Shown: positions 1 to 5,682 of the stretch, piece by piece
Layout: every line of letters begins with the position of its first letter
Position numbering within the stretch: position 1 is the first letter of the stretch
DNA from: Candidatus Altarchaeales archaeon WOR_SM1_86-2
GTDB taxonomy: Archaea > Altiarchaeota > Altiarchaeia > IMC4 > MCBC01
DNA: 7,653 nt
Assembly: GCA_001723855.1 (NCBI GenBank)
Contig: MCBC01000073.1
Span: forward strand, 1-7,653
Reading direction: 5' to 3'
Program-made: the position numbers and the translations under genes
Notes under the pieces: model-generated
Told to the model about the DNA's origin: nothing
Seen by the model: the letters and a program-made list of their open reading frames with translations, nothing else
Database searches by the model: none

Positions 1-21
1 TTTAATAAAATAAAAATAAAA

Positions 22-831
22 GTGTTTAAAAAGATTGGTATAATCTCCCATCCGGAAATAGATAGGATTTCTTTGATAGTTAAAATAATCGAAAAACTGC
101 AGGATAATGCAGAGATTTTCTGTGACCCCTACACTGTGAAAGAAGTTATGGCTTCTGATCTGGAAATAAAAGAATCGGAAATTACCAGTATGGATGTGGA
201 GTTGGCGATAATCCTCGGCGGGGACGGAACGATTCTATGGAGCATAAAGGAATTGAAATGCGACCCTTTATTGCTGTGCATCAAAGCAGGGAAGGTTGGG
301 TATCTGACGGAGCTGGATGTTTCAGATGTTGAAAATACCCTCAGGGGTATAGATTTGCTGCTTGAGGATAAGTTCATGATTGATGAAAGAAGTAAATTGA
401 GGGTTGATGGTGACGCAGATGCTTTAAATGAAGTCAGCATTTTCCCCGTTCTTCCGGCAAGTTTGCTGGAGTTTAACGTAAACGCGAAAATTGAAGGCTT
501 AGTTGAAGAACTCCCCAATTTCAGAGCAGACGGTGTCCTGGTTTCCACCCAGACCGGCTCCACAGCTTACTCCCTGTCCCTGGGAGGATCTATTATCCAT
601 CCAAAAACGTCCGCATTTATATTAACGCCAATAAATGCGATCGGAGGTTTGCAAAAACCATTGGTTGTTCCGGATAACGCGGAGATATCCATAAAGCTGG
701 AGAGGAAGGACAGGGATGCCTACCTGCTCTGCGACGGGATTATAGTAAAGAAACTTCATCCCCCTGATGAAGTAACGATAAAGAAAAGCGAAGATGTCGC
801 GAGGTTTGTCAGGATATATGCGGGGCATTAA
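22..831 (+). CDS. nadK: NAD kinase (ATP-NAD kinase family, archaeal)
   Basis: The product is a 269-residue cytosolic NAD kinase, which phosphorylates the 2'-hydroxyl of NAD(H) to give NADP(H). The sequence shows the family signatures in order. There is a first beta strand (KKIGIISHP, 3-11), then the GGDGT loop (66-70) with the catalytic aspartate at 68, and an NE pair (136-137). The long C-terminal motif follows (RADGVLVSTQTGSTAYSLSL, 168-187), then LTPI (201-204) and CDG (237-239). Length is normal for a stand-alone archaeal enzyme, with no fused inositol-phosphatase domain. The start is GTG. It gives the expected N-terminus immediately before the first strand, and no in-frame ATG lies between the window edge and it. 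Only 21 AT-rich bases precede the gene here, so its promoter and any upstream partner are not visible. It converges on the regulator gene at 872-1759, 40 bp away. The function is secure from the motifs; the exact start is slightly less so. Confidence 0.95.
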   Translation: MFKKIGIISHPEIDRISLIVKIIEKLQDNAEIFCDPYTVKEVMASDLEIKESEITSMDVELAIILGGDGTILWSIKELKCDPLLLCIKAGKVGYLTELDVSDVENTLRGIDLLLEDKFMIDERSKLRVDGDADALNEVSIFPVLPASLLEFNVNAKIEGLVEELPNFRADGVLVSTQTGSTAYSLSLGGSIIHPKTSAFILTPINAIGGLQKPLVVPDNAEISIKLERKDRDAYLLCDGIIVKKLHPPDEVTIKKSEDVARFVRIYAGH

Positions 832-871
832 GAAGCACAACAGAGCTTTGACCGGGTGTGTCTGACCGGAT

Positions 872-1759
872 TCAAAATTCAATGTCAACCTTGAGTACTT
901 TTTTCATCAGGGGCGCGAAACTAAAATCTTTAACATACCTCAATTTCTGTATCGGGAACAACAGAACTTTCGGCTCCCCATCTATAAGATCATTATCCCT
1001 CAGATATTCAAGTTTCCTGTCATAATAATCCTTATAAGCCGTGTAATTTTTAAATAAAGAGACAGATACCATGTCAGCTCCGCTGTCGAACCTGAGTACC
1101 TCCATTGGTTGGGATACATAATCACCTCCTCTACCGTGTTTATGTTTTACATGAGTTAAAGCAAATAGTTCGCAATTCAAAATATTAAAATTCGGGATTT
1201 TATGCGTTTCCATTATTTTTTTCTCAAGCAGCTTTTTCTTTACTCCGCTCACCGTGTGCGCCGTTATCCCGGTTATACGCGATATATCTGAAATTTTAGC
1301 CCCCGGTATATACCCTGTTATTCCGAACGGAAAGTGCACAATGGTTAGGTCATCAAGAAACTTATTCTGCGCGTAGAACCTCAAAAGTTCATCGGCTTTT
1401 TTTCTAAACTCCGTAAAATTTTTTGAAATGGCTATGATAAAGAATTCCCTGTCCGTTGAATTTGCATATACTACTTCTTCACATTTGGTGATCATTTGAG
1501 CGCCGTCTAACCGGTTCTCGAATTTAATCAGCGGATTTAAAGTGCCGTACACAACAGTTAAAATCTCACAGCCGAGCGCACTGGAGTCGGGAACTATTAA
1601 ATCCGAGAACAGCCCATTATTTTTAAGTTTTGTTTTTACGGCACCGAAAGTTCTTCTTTTAATGCCCAGTTTTTTTGAAAGTTCATTGTCTTTCAAATCT
1701 GGATACTCAGCCAGCCCCCAGAGTACGAGCTTCTCTTTATCCGTGAGTCTGGATTTCAT
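872..1759 (-). CDS. Two-unit winged-helix regulator, Lrp/AsnC-like, with internally deleted second HTH
   Basis: This 295-residue probable DNA-binding regulator is a paralogue of the product of 1798-2832. Unit 1 has a winged HTH (about 5-50, recognition helix around KKLGIKRRTFGAVKTKLKNN). A beta-alpha-beta-beta-alpha-beta segment follows (about 64-145: CEILTVVYG, then STDREFFIIAISKN, a helix, and LTIVHFPF), resembling the Lrp/AsnC RAM ligand domain. Unit 2 repeats this plan: HTH remnant about 152-190, RAM-like about 193-270 (MVSVSLFKNYTAYKDYYDRK, LLFPI). A conserved tail, FAPLMKKVLKVDIEF, ends the protein. Compared with its sibling it lacks exactly 45 residues between VHFP and the second HTH. 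The missing part is the interdomain linker plus the LT-KEKKVL first helix, so HTH 2 is probably not a complete DNA reader. The deletion is in frame and the rest is intact, so I call a gene, not a pseudogene. The ATG aligns with Met5 of the sibling. The ligand and target are unknown. I assigned the fold by pattern, not by a search. Confidence 0.8.
   Translation of the reverse strand: MKSRLTDKEKLVLWGLAEYPDLKDNELSKKLGIKRRTFGAVKTKLKNNGLFSDLIVPDSSALGCEILTVVYGTLNPLIKFENRLDGAQMITKCEEVVYANSTDREFFIIAISKNFTEFRKKADELLRFYAQNKFLDDLTIVHFPFGITGYIPGAKISDISRITGITAHTVSGVKKKLLEKKIMETHKIPNFNILNCELFALTHVKHKHGRGGDYVSQPMEVLRFDSGADMVSVSLFKNYTAYKDYYDRKLEYLRDNDLIDGEPKVLLFPIQKLRYVKDFSFAPLMKKVLKVDIEF
1617..1680 (-). repeat. 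64-bp block identical to 2678-2741 (first recognition helix)
   Basis: This stretch of the downstream regulator gene is identical base for base to 2678-2741 in its paralogue, including third codon positions. It encodes the end of HTH 1 (SKKLGIKRRTFGAVKTKLKN). Flanking codons differ frequently. A second, nearly identical block covers the KNYTAYKDYYDRK segment of unit 2 (around 1009-1062 versus 1930-1984), with few mismatches. Confidence 0.85.
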
Positions 1760-1780
1760 ATTATTTAATATTAATTTCCA

Positions 1781-1790
1781 AATATAATAA
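1781..1790 (-). promoter_or_regulatory. TATA-like element of the downstream regulator gene
   Basis: On the - strand this reads TTATTATATT. Its centre lies about 26 nt upstream of the ATG at 1759, the usual archaeal TATA-to-start-site distance. Transcription would therefore begin at or next to the A of the start codon, giving a leaderless mRNA. It sits in the 38-bp gap between the two regulator genes. The downstream copy could thus be expressed on its own as well as by read-through. The region is very AT-rich, so a chance match is possible. Confidence 0.4.
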
Positions 1791-1797
1791 AAATCAT

Positions 1798-2832
1798 TTA
1801 AAATTCGGCATCAACCTCAAGTACTTTTTTTACAAGAGGCGCAAAACTGAAATATTTAAACGCGTTCAATTTCTCTACCGGAAATAACATAACAACAGGG
1901 TCTTCGTCTATAAGATCATTACTCCTCAGGTATTCAAGTTTTCTGTCATAATAATCTTTATAAGCCGTGTAATTTTTAAATAAAGAAAGTGATACCATCT
2001 CCGAGTCGCTGTCTATTCTGAGTATCTCCGCCGCTTGATGTTCATAACCCGTTCTTTTATCAGATTTATATTTAACATGGATACAAGCAAGAACTTCACA
2101 GTCAAGCATCTCTAAATCGGGGATTTTTCGTATCTTTATTACCCCCATCTCAAGCAAATTTTTCTTTATTTTACTTACAGTGTGCATTGCTATTCCCGTT
2201 CTATTCGCTATATCTATATTTTTAGCATCAGGCATCCTTACCAGCGAATATAACACTTTTTTCTCTTTCCTTGTTAATCTTACCCTCTTCAACACCTCCT
2301 CATCTTTCCTTTCAGATTCGGCATCAAATCCAAAAAGCATCTTTATTAATTCGGAAAACTCAAAAAACCAATATCTGCTGATTTCAAGCGGAAAGTGCAC
2401 ATGGGTTACATTTTCAAAAAAATTCTTCTGCTTATAGGTCCTTACAATCTCAAATGCTTTTTTTCTAAAATCCGTAAAATTTTTTGAAACACTCATAGCG
2501 AAGAATTCACGGTCTGTCGAGTATGCATGTAATATTTCTTCGCATTCAATGATATTTTGAGCATCTTTTTTCCTGTCCTCAAATGTGGTTAACGGGTTAA
2601 ACGTGCCGTAGCAAACAGTTAAGATCTCACAGCCAAGTGCATTGAAATCAGGGAATATTAAAGTTGAAAATACCCCGTTATTTTTAAGTTTTGTTTTTAC
2701 GGCACCGAAAGTTCTTCTTTTAATGCCCAGTTTTTTTGAAATTTTATTGTCTTTCAAATCGGGGTATTCGGTCAGCCCCCAGAGTACGAGCTTATCTTTA
2801 TCCGTGAGTTTAGGTTTCATATTAACTATCAT
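1798..2832 (-). CDS. Two-unit winged-helix regulator, Lrp/AsnC-like (full-length paralogue)
   Basis: This is a 344-residue probable transcription regulator with an internal duplication. Unit 1 is a winged HTH (about 9-54) followed by a RAM-like alpha/beta domain (about 67-149: CEILTVCYG, STDREFFAMSVSKNFTDFRK, VTHVHFPL). A hydrophobic then charged linker (about 150-184) leads to unit 2. That unit has a second HTH (about 186-240: LTRKEKKVLYSLVRMPDAKN, TGIAMHTVSKIKKNLLEMG) and a second RAM-like domain (about 243-320: CEVLACIHVKYK, MVSLSLFKNYTAYKDYYDRK, VVMLFPVEK). Both units share LT-KEK at helix 1, a (G/D)CE-(I/V)L strand and a KN-(F/Y)-T helix start, which supports duplication. A tandem sibling lies 38 bp downstream. 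The ATG at 2832 would be leaderless relative to the TATA-like element at 2856-2863. An ATG at 2820 (340 residues) aligns with the sibling's start and is the alternative. No signal peptide or membrane segment is evident. The target and effector are unknown. Siroheme decarboxylases (AhbA/B) share a related fold, but nothing here points to that activity. Confidence 0.83.
   Translation of the reverse strand: MIVNMKPKLTDKDKLVLWGLTEYPDLKDNKISKKLGIKRRTFGAVKTKLKNNGVFSTLIFPDFNALGCEILTVCYGTFNPLTTFEDRKKDAQNIIECEEILHAYSTDREFFAMSVSKNFTDFRKKAFEIVRTYKQKNFFENVTHVHFPLEISRYWFFEFSELIKMLFGFDAESERKDEEVLKRVRLTRKEKKVLYSLVRMPDAKNIDIANRTGIAMHTVSKIKKNLLEMGVIKIRKIPDLEMLDCEVLACIHVKYKSDKRTGYEHQAAEILRIDSDSEMVSLSLFKNYTAYKDYYDRKLEYLRSNDLIDEDPVVMLFPVEKLNAFKYFSFAPLVKKVLEVDAEF
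2678..2741 (-). repeat. 64-bp block identical to 1617-1680
   Basis: This is the partner of the block at 1617-1680, in the full-length regulator. It has the same orientation and lies 1061 bp away. It is the longest perfect repeat I see in the window. It could support recombination between the two genes. Confidence 0.85.
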
Positions 2833-2855
2833 TAATTAATAAATAAAAACTTTAA

Positions 2856-2863
2856 TATTTAAA
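2856..2863 (-). promoter_or_regulatory. TATA box of the full-length regulator gene
   Basis: The - strand reads TTTAAATA, preceded by purine-containing sequence (TAAG). Its centre is about 26-27 nt upstream of position 2833. A transcript from it would start next to the ATG at 2832 (leaderless), or 13 nt before the alternative ATG at 2820. No Shine-Dalgarno sequence precedes either ATG, which agrees with leaderless translation. Confidence 0.5.
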
Positions 2864-2960
2864 CTTAGAATAATGGCAATTATAGATTCATTTCAGGATT
2901 ATTCTTTTTCCTAAAAAGTTCTATTTTACAAAATTTATGCTAAAACAGGAATATTCTTTG

Positions 2961-2978
2961 AAATTCAAATTTGAATTT
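2961..2978. promoter_or_regulatory. Perfect 18-bp palindrome, possible operator
   Basis: The sequence AAATTCAAATTTGAATTT equals its own reverse complement over all 18 bases, with no spacer; pairing stops at both flanks. It lies about 130 bp upstream of the leftward regulator's start and 142 bp upstream of the rightward gene. Its two-fold symmetry suits a dimeric HTH protein, and the neighbouring regulators are obvious candidates. The AT-rich background lowers its significance somewhat. Confidence 0.4.
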
Positions 2979-3040
2979 AATTTTTTTTCTAAAAATGTTT
3001 ATTAAGATAAAATAATTTACAAAAATGGAAAAATGTCTAA

Positions 3041-3090
3041 AAAAATGATTGGTTTTTCAGTATAACCGAAAAAGAAAAGAAAATCATTGA
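3041..3090 (+). pseudogene. Possible 5' piece of a short reading frame split by the AlbA_2 gene
   Basis: After a stop at 3038-3040, one frame reads KNDWFFSITEKEKKIIE through the left repeat. Joining the end of this repeat to base 4660 extends it to EYILK with a stop at 4673-4675, overlapping the mfnF ATG by ATGA. ITEKEKKII resembles the first helix of a winged HTH (compare LTRKEKKVL in the regulator at 1798-2832). The piece is very short and the composition A-rich, so this may be coincidence. I list it because it tests the insertion idea. Confidence 0.2.
3069..3090 (+). repeat. 22-bp direct repeat, left copy, flanking the AlbA_2 gene
   Basis: This 22-base stretch (A/G-rich, then TCATTGA) recurs exactly at 4638-4659. 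Just upstream, TTCAG and CC are also shared, but with a small insertion (TATAA) and an extra G in this copy. The homology therefore extends imperfectly a little further left. The two copies bracket the AlbA_2-type coding region; distance from copy to copy is 1569 bp. Part of the match is low-complexity purine, but the TCATTGA end is not. Confidence 0.75.
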
Positions 3091-3102
3091 AGAAAGTTAA
3101 AA

Positions 3103-4659
3103 ATGAGCGGTTTGAATGAAGGGGAATTAAGAATGAATAAGAGCATAACAATAGAAAAATTGGGCAGTATAGAAAGTTCTCAAGTAGAGTACAAACTTTG
3201 TAAATCAAAACTTTCCAAAGATGTATGGGAAACTGTATCCGCCTTTGCTAATGATGGGGGGGGACTAATCCTTCTTGGCTACAAAAAAATAGATGATGAA
3301 TACATCCCTGTTGGGTTAGAAAATCCTTCACAGATACTGGATGATTTTACTTCAACGGTTGGGCAGAAGTTTAATTTTTGTCCGCTTGTCAAAGCAGATA
3401 TAACAGAGGATAATGGTAAACCCGCGATACTAATTGAGATTGAAGAATCACCAAAATATCAAAAACCGATCTATATAAAAGATGCTGGTCCGATCAATGG
3501 AGGATTTCGTAGGGTGGGTGCTACAGACATAAGATTGACAGATTCCGATGTTCAAAGATACTATCCGGATCGTATGGGGTCTCCTGATGCTCAACCAGTT
3601 AATGGCACCGACTTAGATGATACTGATCCAAAAACCTTTTCTCTTTTCAGAAATCTACGCAAACTTGTAAAGCCGGATGCTCATGAATTAGCGTTAAATA
3701 ATATTGATTTATTAAAGGCATATAATCTTTTATCGTCTGATGGCAAAACTCTTTCTGTTGCGGGGCTTCTTCTTTTCGGTAAAGAAGATATGGTAAAAAA
3801 GCATTTCCCTGCAATGCGGCTGGACATCATACGCATAAAAGGAAATGAATGGGGAAGGGAAAAAGATAATTTCCTATCCAAGGACATTACAGGAAATCTC
3901 TTGACCATTTGGACATCTGCAATTGATGCTCTGGATCGCTTCTTTTTCGCCCCATTCCGATTAGAGGAAGGAACAATTCGCACAGAAGAGCATGCACAAA
4001 GGGAGGCAGTAAGAGAGGCGCTTACTAACCTCCTGATGCATCAAAATTATTTCCACGCAAGTCCTGCTCAGATAAGGGTGTATAACAACAGGGTTGAATT
4101 CTATAACCCTGGTTATTCGTTAAAAGATCCTTCCCTTTTTAAATCTCCTGGATCAGAATTACGCAACCCGCTTATTGCTATTGTTTTCTATGACATCGGC
4201 TGGGCAGAAACCAAAGGGACTGGTATCAAGAGAACAATAGAACTCTTGGAGAGGGAAGGTTACCCCCTACCGGAGTGGAGTAACGATCTGAAAGCGGATG
4301 CCTTTACACTAACTCTTTCTTACTACATCGACCAAGTCACCCCACAAGTCACCCCACAAGTCACCCCACAAGTCGAAATGATGGATAGAATTGCTGCAAC
4401 ATTAAAATATTGTGAAGTGCCGAGGTCTCTTAAGGAAATCATGGTGTTTTTGAAACTAAGAGACAGAAAAAACTTCATGAAAAGGATCATTAATCCTCTT
4501 TTGGAAAAAAGTTATTTGGAAAGAACAATCCCGGAGAAACCAAAGAGCAGATTCCAGCAATATGTCGCGACAAAAAAAGAAATAAATAAAATGACCCGCA
4601 ACTCTAAACTTTTCCAATGCGATCATGATCTTCAGCCAAAAAGAAAAGAAAATCATTGA
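3103..4659 (+). CDS. AlbA_2 (Schlafen-type) domain protein with GHKL-like ATPase region, COG2865 type
   Basis: The protein has 518 residues. The N-terminal AlbA_2 domain (about 21-153) carries the usual signature: an acidic entry ESSQVEYK (24-31), FANDGGGLILLGY (48-60), and GGFRRVGATD (133-142). The middle part holds an ATPase-like region of the HATPase_c_4 kind. It has an N-box (EALTNLLMHQNY, 305-316), a YNPG loop (334-337) and a GTGI loop (372-375). A TPQVTPQVTPQV linker (413-424) precedes a C-terminal winged-helix-like segment (about 427-488, ending SRFQQYVAT). The family is annotated as a predicted regulator or ATP-binding protein and is common in accessory and defence regions; its biochemical role is not settled. 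Relatives usually end near SRFQQYV. The last 28 residues here look like an addition read from the flanking repeat. The ATG at 3133 is an attractive alternative start (508 residues): GAAGGGG (3118-3124) lies 8 nt before it, whereas no such site precedes 3103. Confidence 0.85.
   Translation: MSGLNEGELRMNKSITIEKLGSIESSQVEYKLCKSKLSKDVWETVSAFANDGGGLILLGYKKIDDEYIPVGLENPSQILDDFTSTVGQKFNFCPLVKADITEDNGKPAILIEIEESPKYQKPIYIKDAGPINGGFRRVGATDIRLTDSDVQRYYPDRMGSPDAQPVNGTDLDDTDPKTFSLFRNLRKLVKPDAHELALNNIDLLKAYNLLSSDGKTLSVAGLLLFGKEDMVKKHFPAMRLDIIRIKGNEWGREKDNFLSKDITGNLLTIWTSAIDALDRFFFAPFRLEEGTIRTEEHAQREAVREALTNLLMHQNYFHASPAQIRVYNNRVEFYNPGYSLKDPSLFKSPGSELRNPLIAIVFYDIGWAETKGTGIKRTIELLEREGYPLPEWSNDLKADAFTLTLSYYIDQVTPQVTPQVTPQVEMMDRIAATLKYCEVPRSLKEIMVFLKLRDRKNFMKRIINPLLEKSYLERTIPEKPKSRFQQYVATKKEINKMTRNSKLFQCDHDLQPKRKENH
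3118..3124 (+). promoter_or_regulatory. Shine-Dalgarno-like site favouring the start at 3133
   Basis: GAAGGGG lies 8 nt before an in-frame ATG at 3133, ten codons inside the longest reading frame. It is one of only two convincing purine ribosome-binding sites in the window. Choosing this start removes MSGLNEGELR and leaves the AlbA_2 domain intact. Confidence 0.4.
4333..4374 (+). repeat. 12-bp tandem repeat, 3.5 copies, encoding TPQV
   Basis: Three perfect copies of CAAGTCACCCCA plus a half copy (CAAGTC) encode a TPQVTPQVTPQV linker between the ATPase region and the C-terminal winged helix. The unit is a multiple of three, so slippage would change linker length without breaking the frame. 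VTPQ-type repeats are a familiar feature of this protein family. Confidence 0.9.
4638..4659 (+). repeat. 22-bp direct repeat, right copy, at the 3' end of the AlbA_2 gene
   Basis: This is the exact second copy of 3069-3090. It encodes the last residues of the AlbA_2 protein (KRKENH and the stop) and ends 12 bp before mfnF. In the left copy the same frame also reads KRKENH-stop. In another frame, the right copy continues as KEKKIIEYILK and stops at 4673-4675, overlapping the mfnF start as ATGA. Confidence 0.75.
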
Positions 4660-4671
4660 GTATATTTTGAA

Positions 4672-5667
4672 ATGAAAGTCCTTTCTTTTGATATAGGTGG
4701 GGCAAATACGAAATTTGCAGTGGTGAGTGGAGAAGAAGTTTTAGAGAGAAACTCGATTTACTTCCCGTTCTGGAAAAGGAAAAATAAGTTCGGGGACCTT
4801 TTGGTCGATATAATTAAAAAAATAGAGATCGACGATATCGATGCGATAGGGATAACAATGACCGCCGAACTTTCGGATGCGTTTCAAACCAAATCTGAGG
4901 GGGTCAATTTTATTTTAAAAGTTTTAAAAAACGTTTTATCGAAATATAATAAAGAAGTATATGTACTGTCAAATGATTTAAGACTATTGTCAATTGAGGA
5001 AGCAAAACAAAATCCTTATAAGGCGGCGTCTGCAAATTATCTTGCCGTTCCCTGGTATGTTTCCAGGGAAATAAAAAATGGAATTTTAATTGACGTCGGC
5101 TCCACGACAACGGATATAATCCCGATAAGGGACGGAAGAATCGCGGCAAGAGGAAAAACGGATCTGGAAAGACTGCAGACCGGGGAATTAATATACACCG
5201 GAATTTTAAGAACGAATGTTGCGGCAATCGTCAATTCGGTCCCCGTGAACGGGAAATCAACAAGGGTTTCATCCGAGTATTTTTCCACGACCGCGGATGT
5301 TTATTCCATTCTGGGGGACATAGAGAATAATGAATACCAATGCAGTACGGCAGACGGCAGGGGGAAAAGCAGAAACGAGTGCATGGCGAGGTTGGCGAGG
5401 GTTGTCTGCGCGGATACGGACATGCTTTCAGAAAAAGACATCACGGGCATAGCGAAGTATATCAAAGAAAGGCAAATCGTCCAGATTTCGGATGGTATTA
5501 AGCAGGTTATGGATGCAGCGGATTTCAGAGGGGAAGTGAAGATTTTCGTTACCGGAGCGGGAAGTTTTTTAGCAAAAACTGCCGCAGAGCAGATCGGAGC
5601 CGTGGCCGTTGGGATAGACATCAACCCATCGATTGCGTTGGGGTATTTAATTGTTTTTTATAAATAA
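4672..5667 (+). CDS. mfnF: MfnF-type methanofuran biosynthesis protein (H4MPT-linked C1 transfer family, hydantoinase/kinase fold)
   Basis: This 331-residue protein belongs to the family annotated as 'H4MPT-linked C1 transfer pathway protein' (COG1548 / TIGR03123). Its Methanocaldococcus member MfnF condenses an aminomethylfuran-methyl diphosphate with gamma-glutamyl-tyramine in methanofuran biosynthesis. Methanofuran is the first C1 carrier in methanogenesis and related pathways. The motifs match throughout: DIGGANTK (7-14), TMTAELSDAF (62-71), DVGSTTTDIIPI (141-152) and GELIYTGILRTN (171-182). VPVNG (190-194) and SSEYFSTTADVY (200-211) follow, then TADGRGKS (226-233), ARLARVVCAD (239-248) and VTGAGS (293-298). 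The fold is the actin-like ATPase/hydantoinase type, with no signal peptide or membrane segment. The ATG directly precedes the first strand (MKVLSFDIGG). No Shine-Dalgarno sequence or well-placed TATA box lies in the 12-bp gap after the AlbA_2 gene. The gene may rely on read-through, or its original promoter was displaced. The family call is firm; the exact reaction in this organism is inferred. Confidence 0.85.
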   Translation: MKVLSFDIGGANTKFAVVSGEEVLERNSIYFPFWKRKNKFGDLLVDIIKKIEIDDIDAIGITMTAELSDAFQTKSEGVNFILKVLKNVLSKYNKEVYVLSNDLRLLSIEEAKQNPYKAASANYLAVPWYVSREIKNGILIDVGSTTTDIIPIRDGRIAARGKTDLERLQTGELIYTGILRTNVAAIVNSVPVNGKSTRVSSEYFSTTADVYSILGDIENNEYQCSTADGRGKSRNECMARLARVVCADTDMLSEKDITGIAKYIKERQIVQISDGIKQVMDAADFRGEVKIFVTGAGSFLAKTAAEQIGAVAVGIDINPSIALGYLIVFYK

Positions 5668-5682
5668 ATCAAAATAATAAAT

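Larger units (their letters stand above)
2833..3102. other. AT-rich divergent intergenic region
   Basis: These 270 bp separate the divergent regulator genes (leftward) from the AlbA_2-type gene (rightward). The region holds the TATA box of the leftward transcript (2856-2863), an 18-bp perfect palindrome (2961-2978), a T8 run just after it, and the left copy of the 22-bp direct repeat (3069-3090). I see no convincing gene. The reading frames are short and broken by stops, for example at 3038 and 3046. No tRNA-like or other structured RNA is evident. Confidence 0.7.

Noticed and set aside
129..563. Open frame on the - strand opposite the NAD kinase gene
   Set aside because: It lies wholly opposite conserved NAD kinase motifs, its translation is serine-rich with no recognisable domain, and no promoter or ribosome site supports it.
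849..869. Direct repeat TGACCGG (849-855 and 863-869) between the NAD kinase and regulator genes
   Set aside because: It is too short, with no symmetry or T-run. It does not form a terminator and I see no reason to call it an operator.
872..2832. Siroheme decarboxylase (AhbA/AhbB-like) reading of the two regulator genes
   Set aside because: These enzymes also combine an HTH with an AsnC-like domain, but no haem-pathway neighbour or characteristic motif is visible, and the two-unit fusion with basic recognition helices fits DNA binding better.
2870..2920. Short frame starting ATGGCAATTATAG in the divergent intergenic region
   Set aside because: It stops after 13 codons, has no ribosome site and no similarity I recognise; the region's base composition explains it.
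3681..3983. Open frame on the - strand opposite the AlbA_2 gene
   Set aside because: It is antisense to a well-supported coding region and its translation shows no motif; a shadow frame.
4910..5624. Three open frames on the - strand opposite mfnF
   Set aside because: They overlap one another and the strongly conserved mfnF motifs; compositional shadows only.
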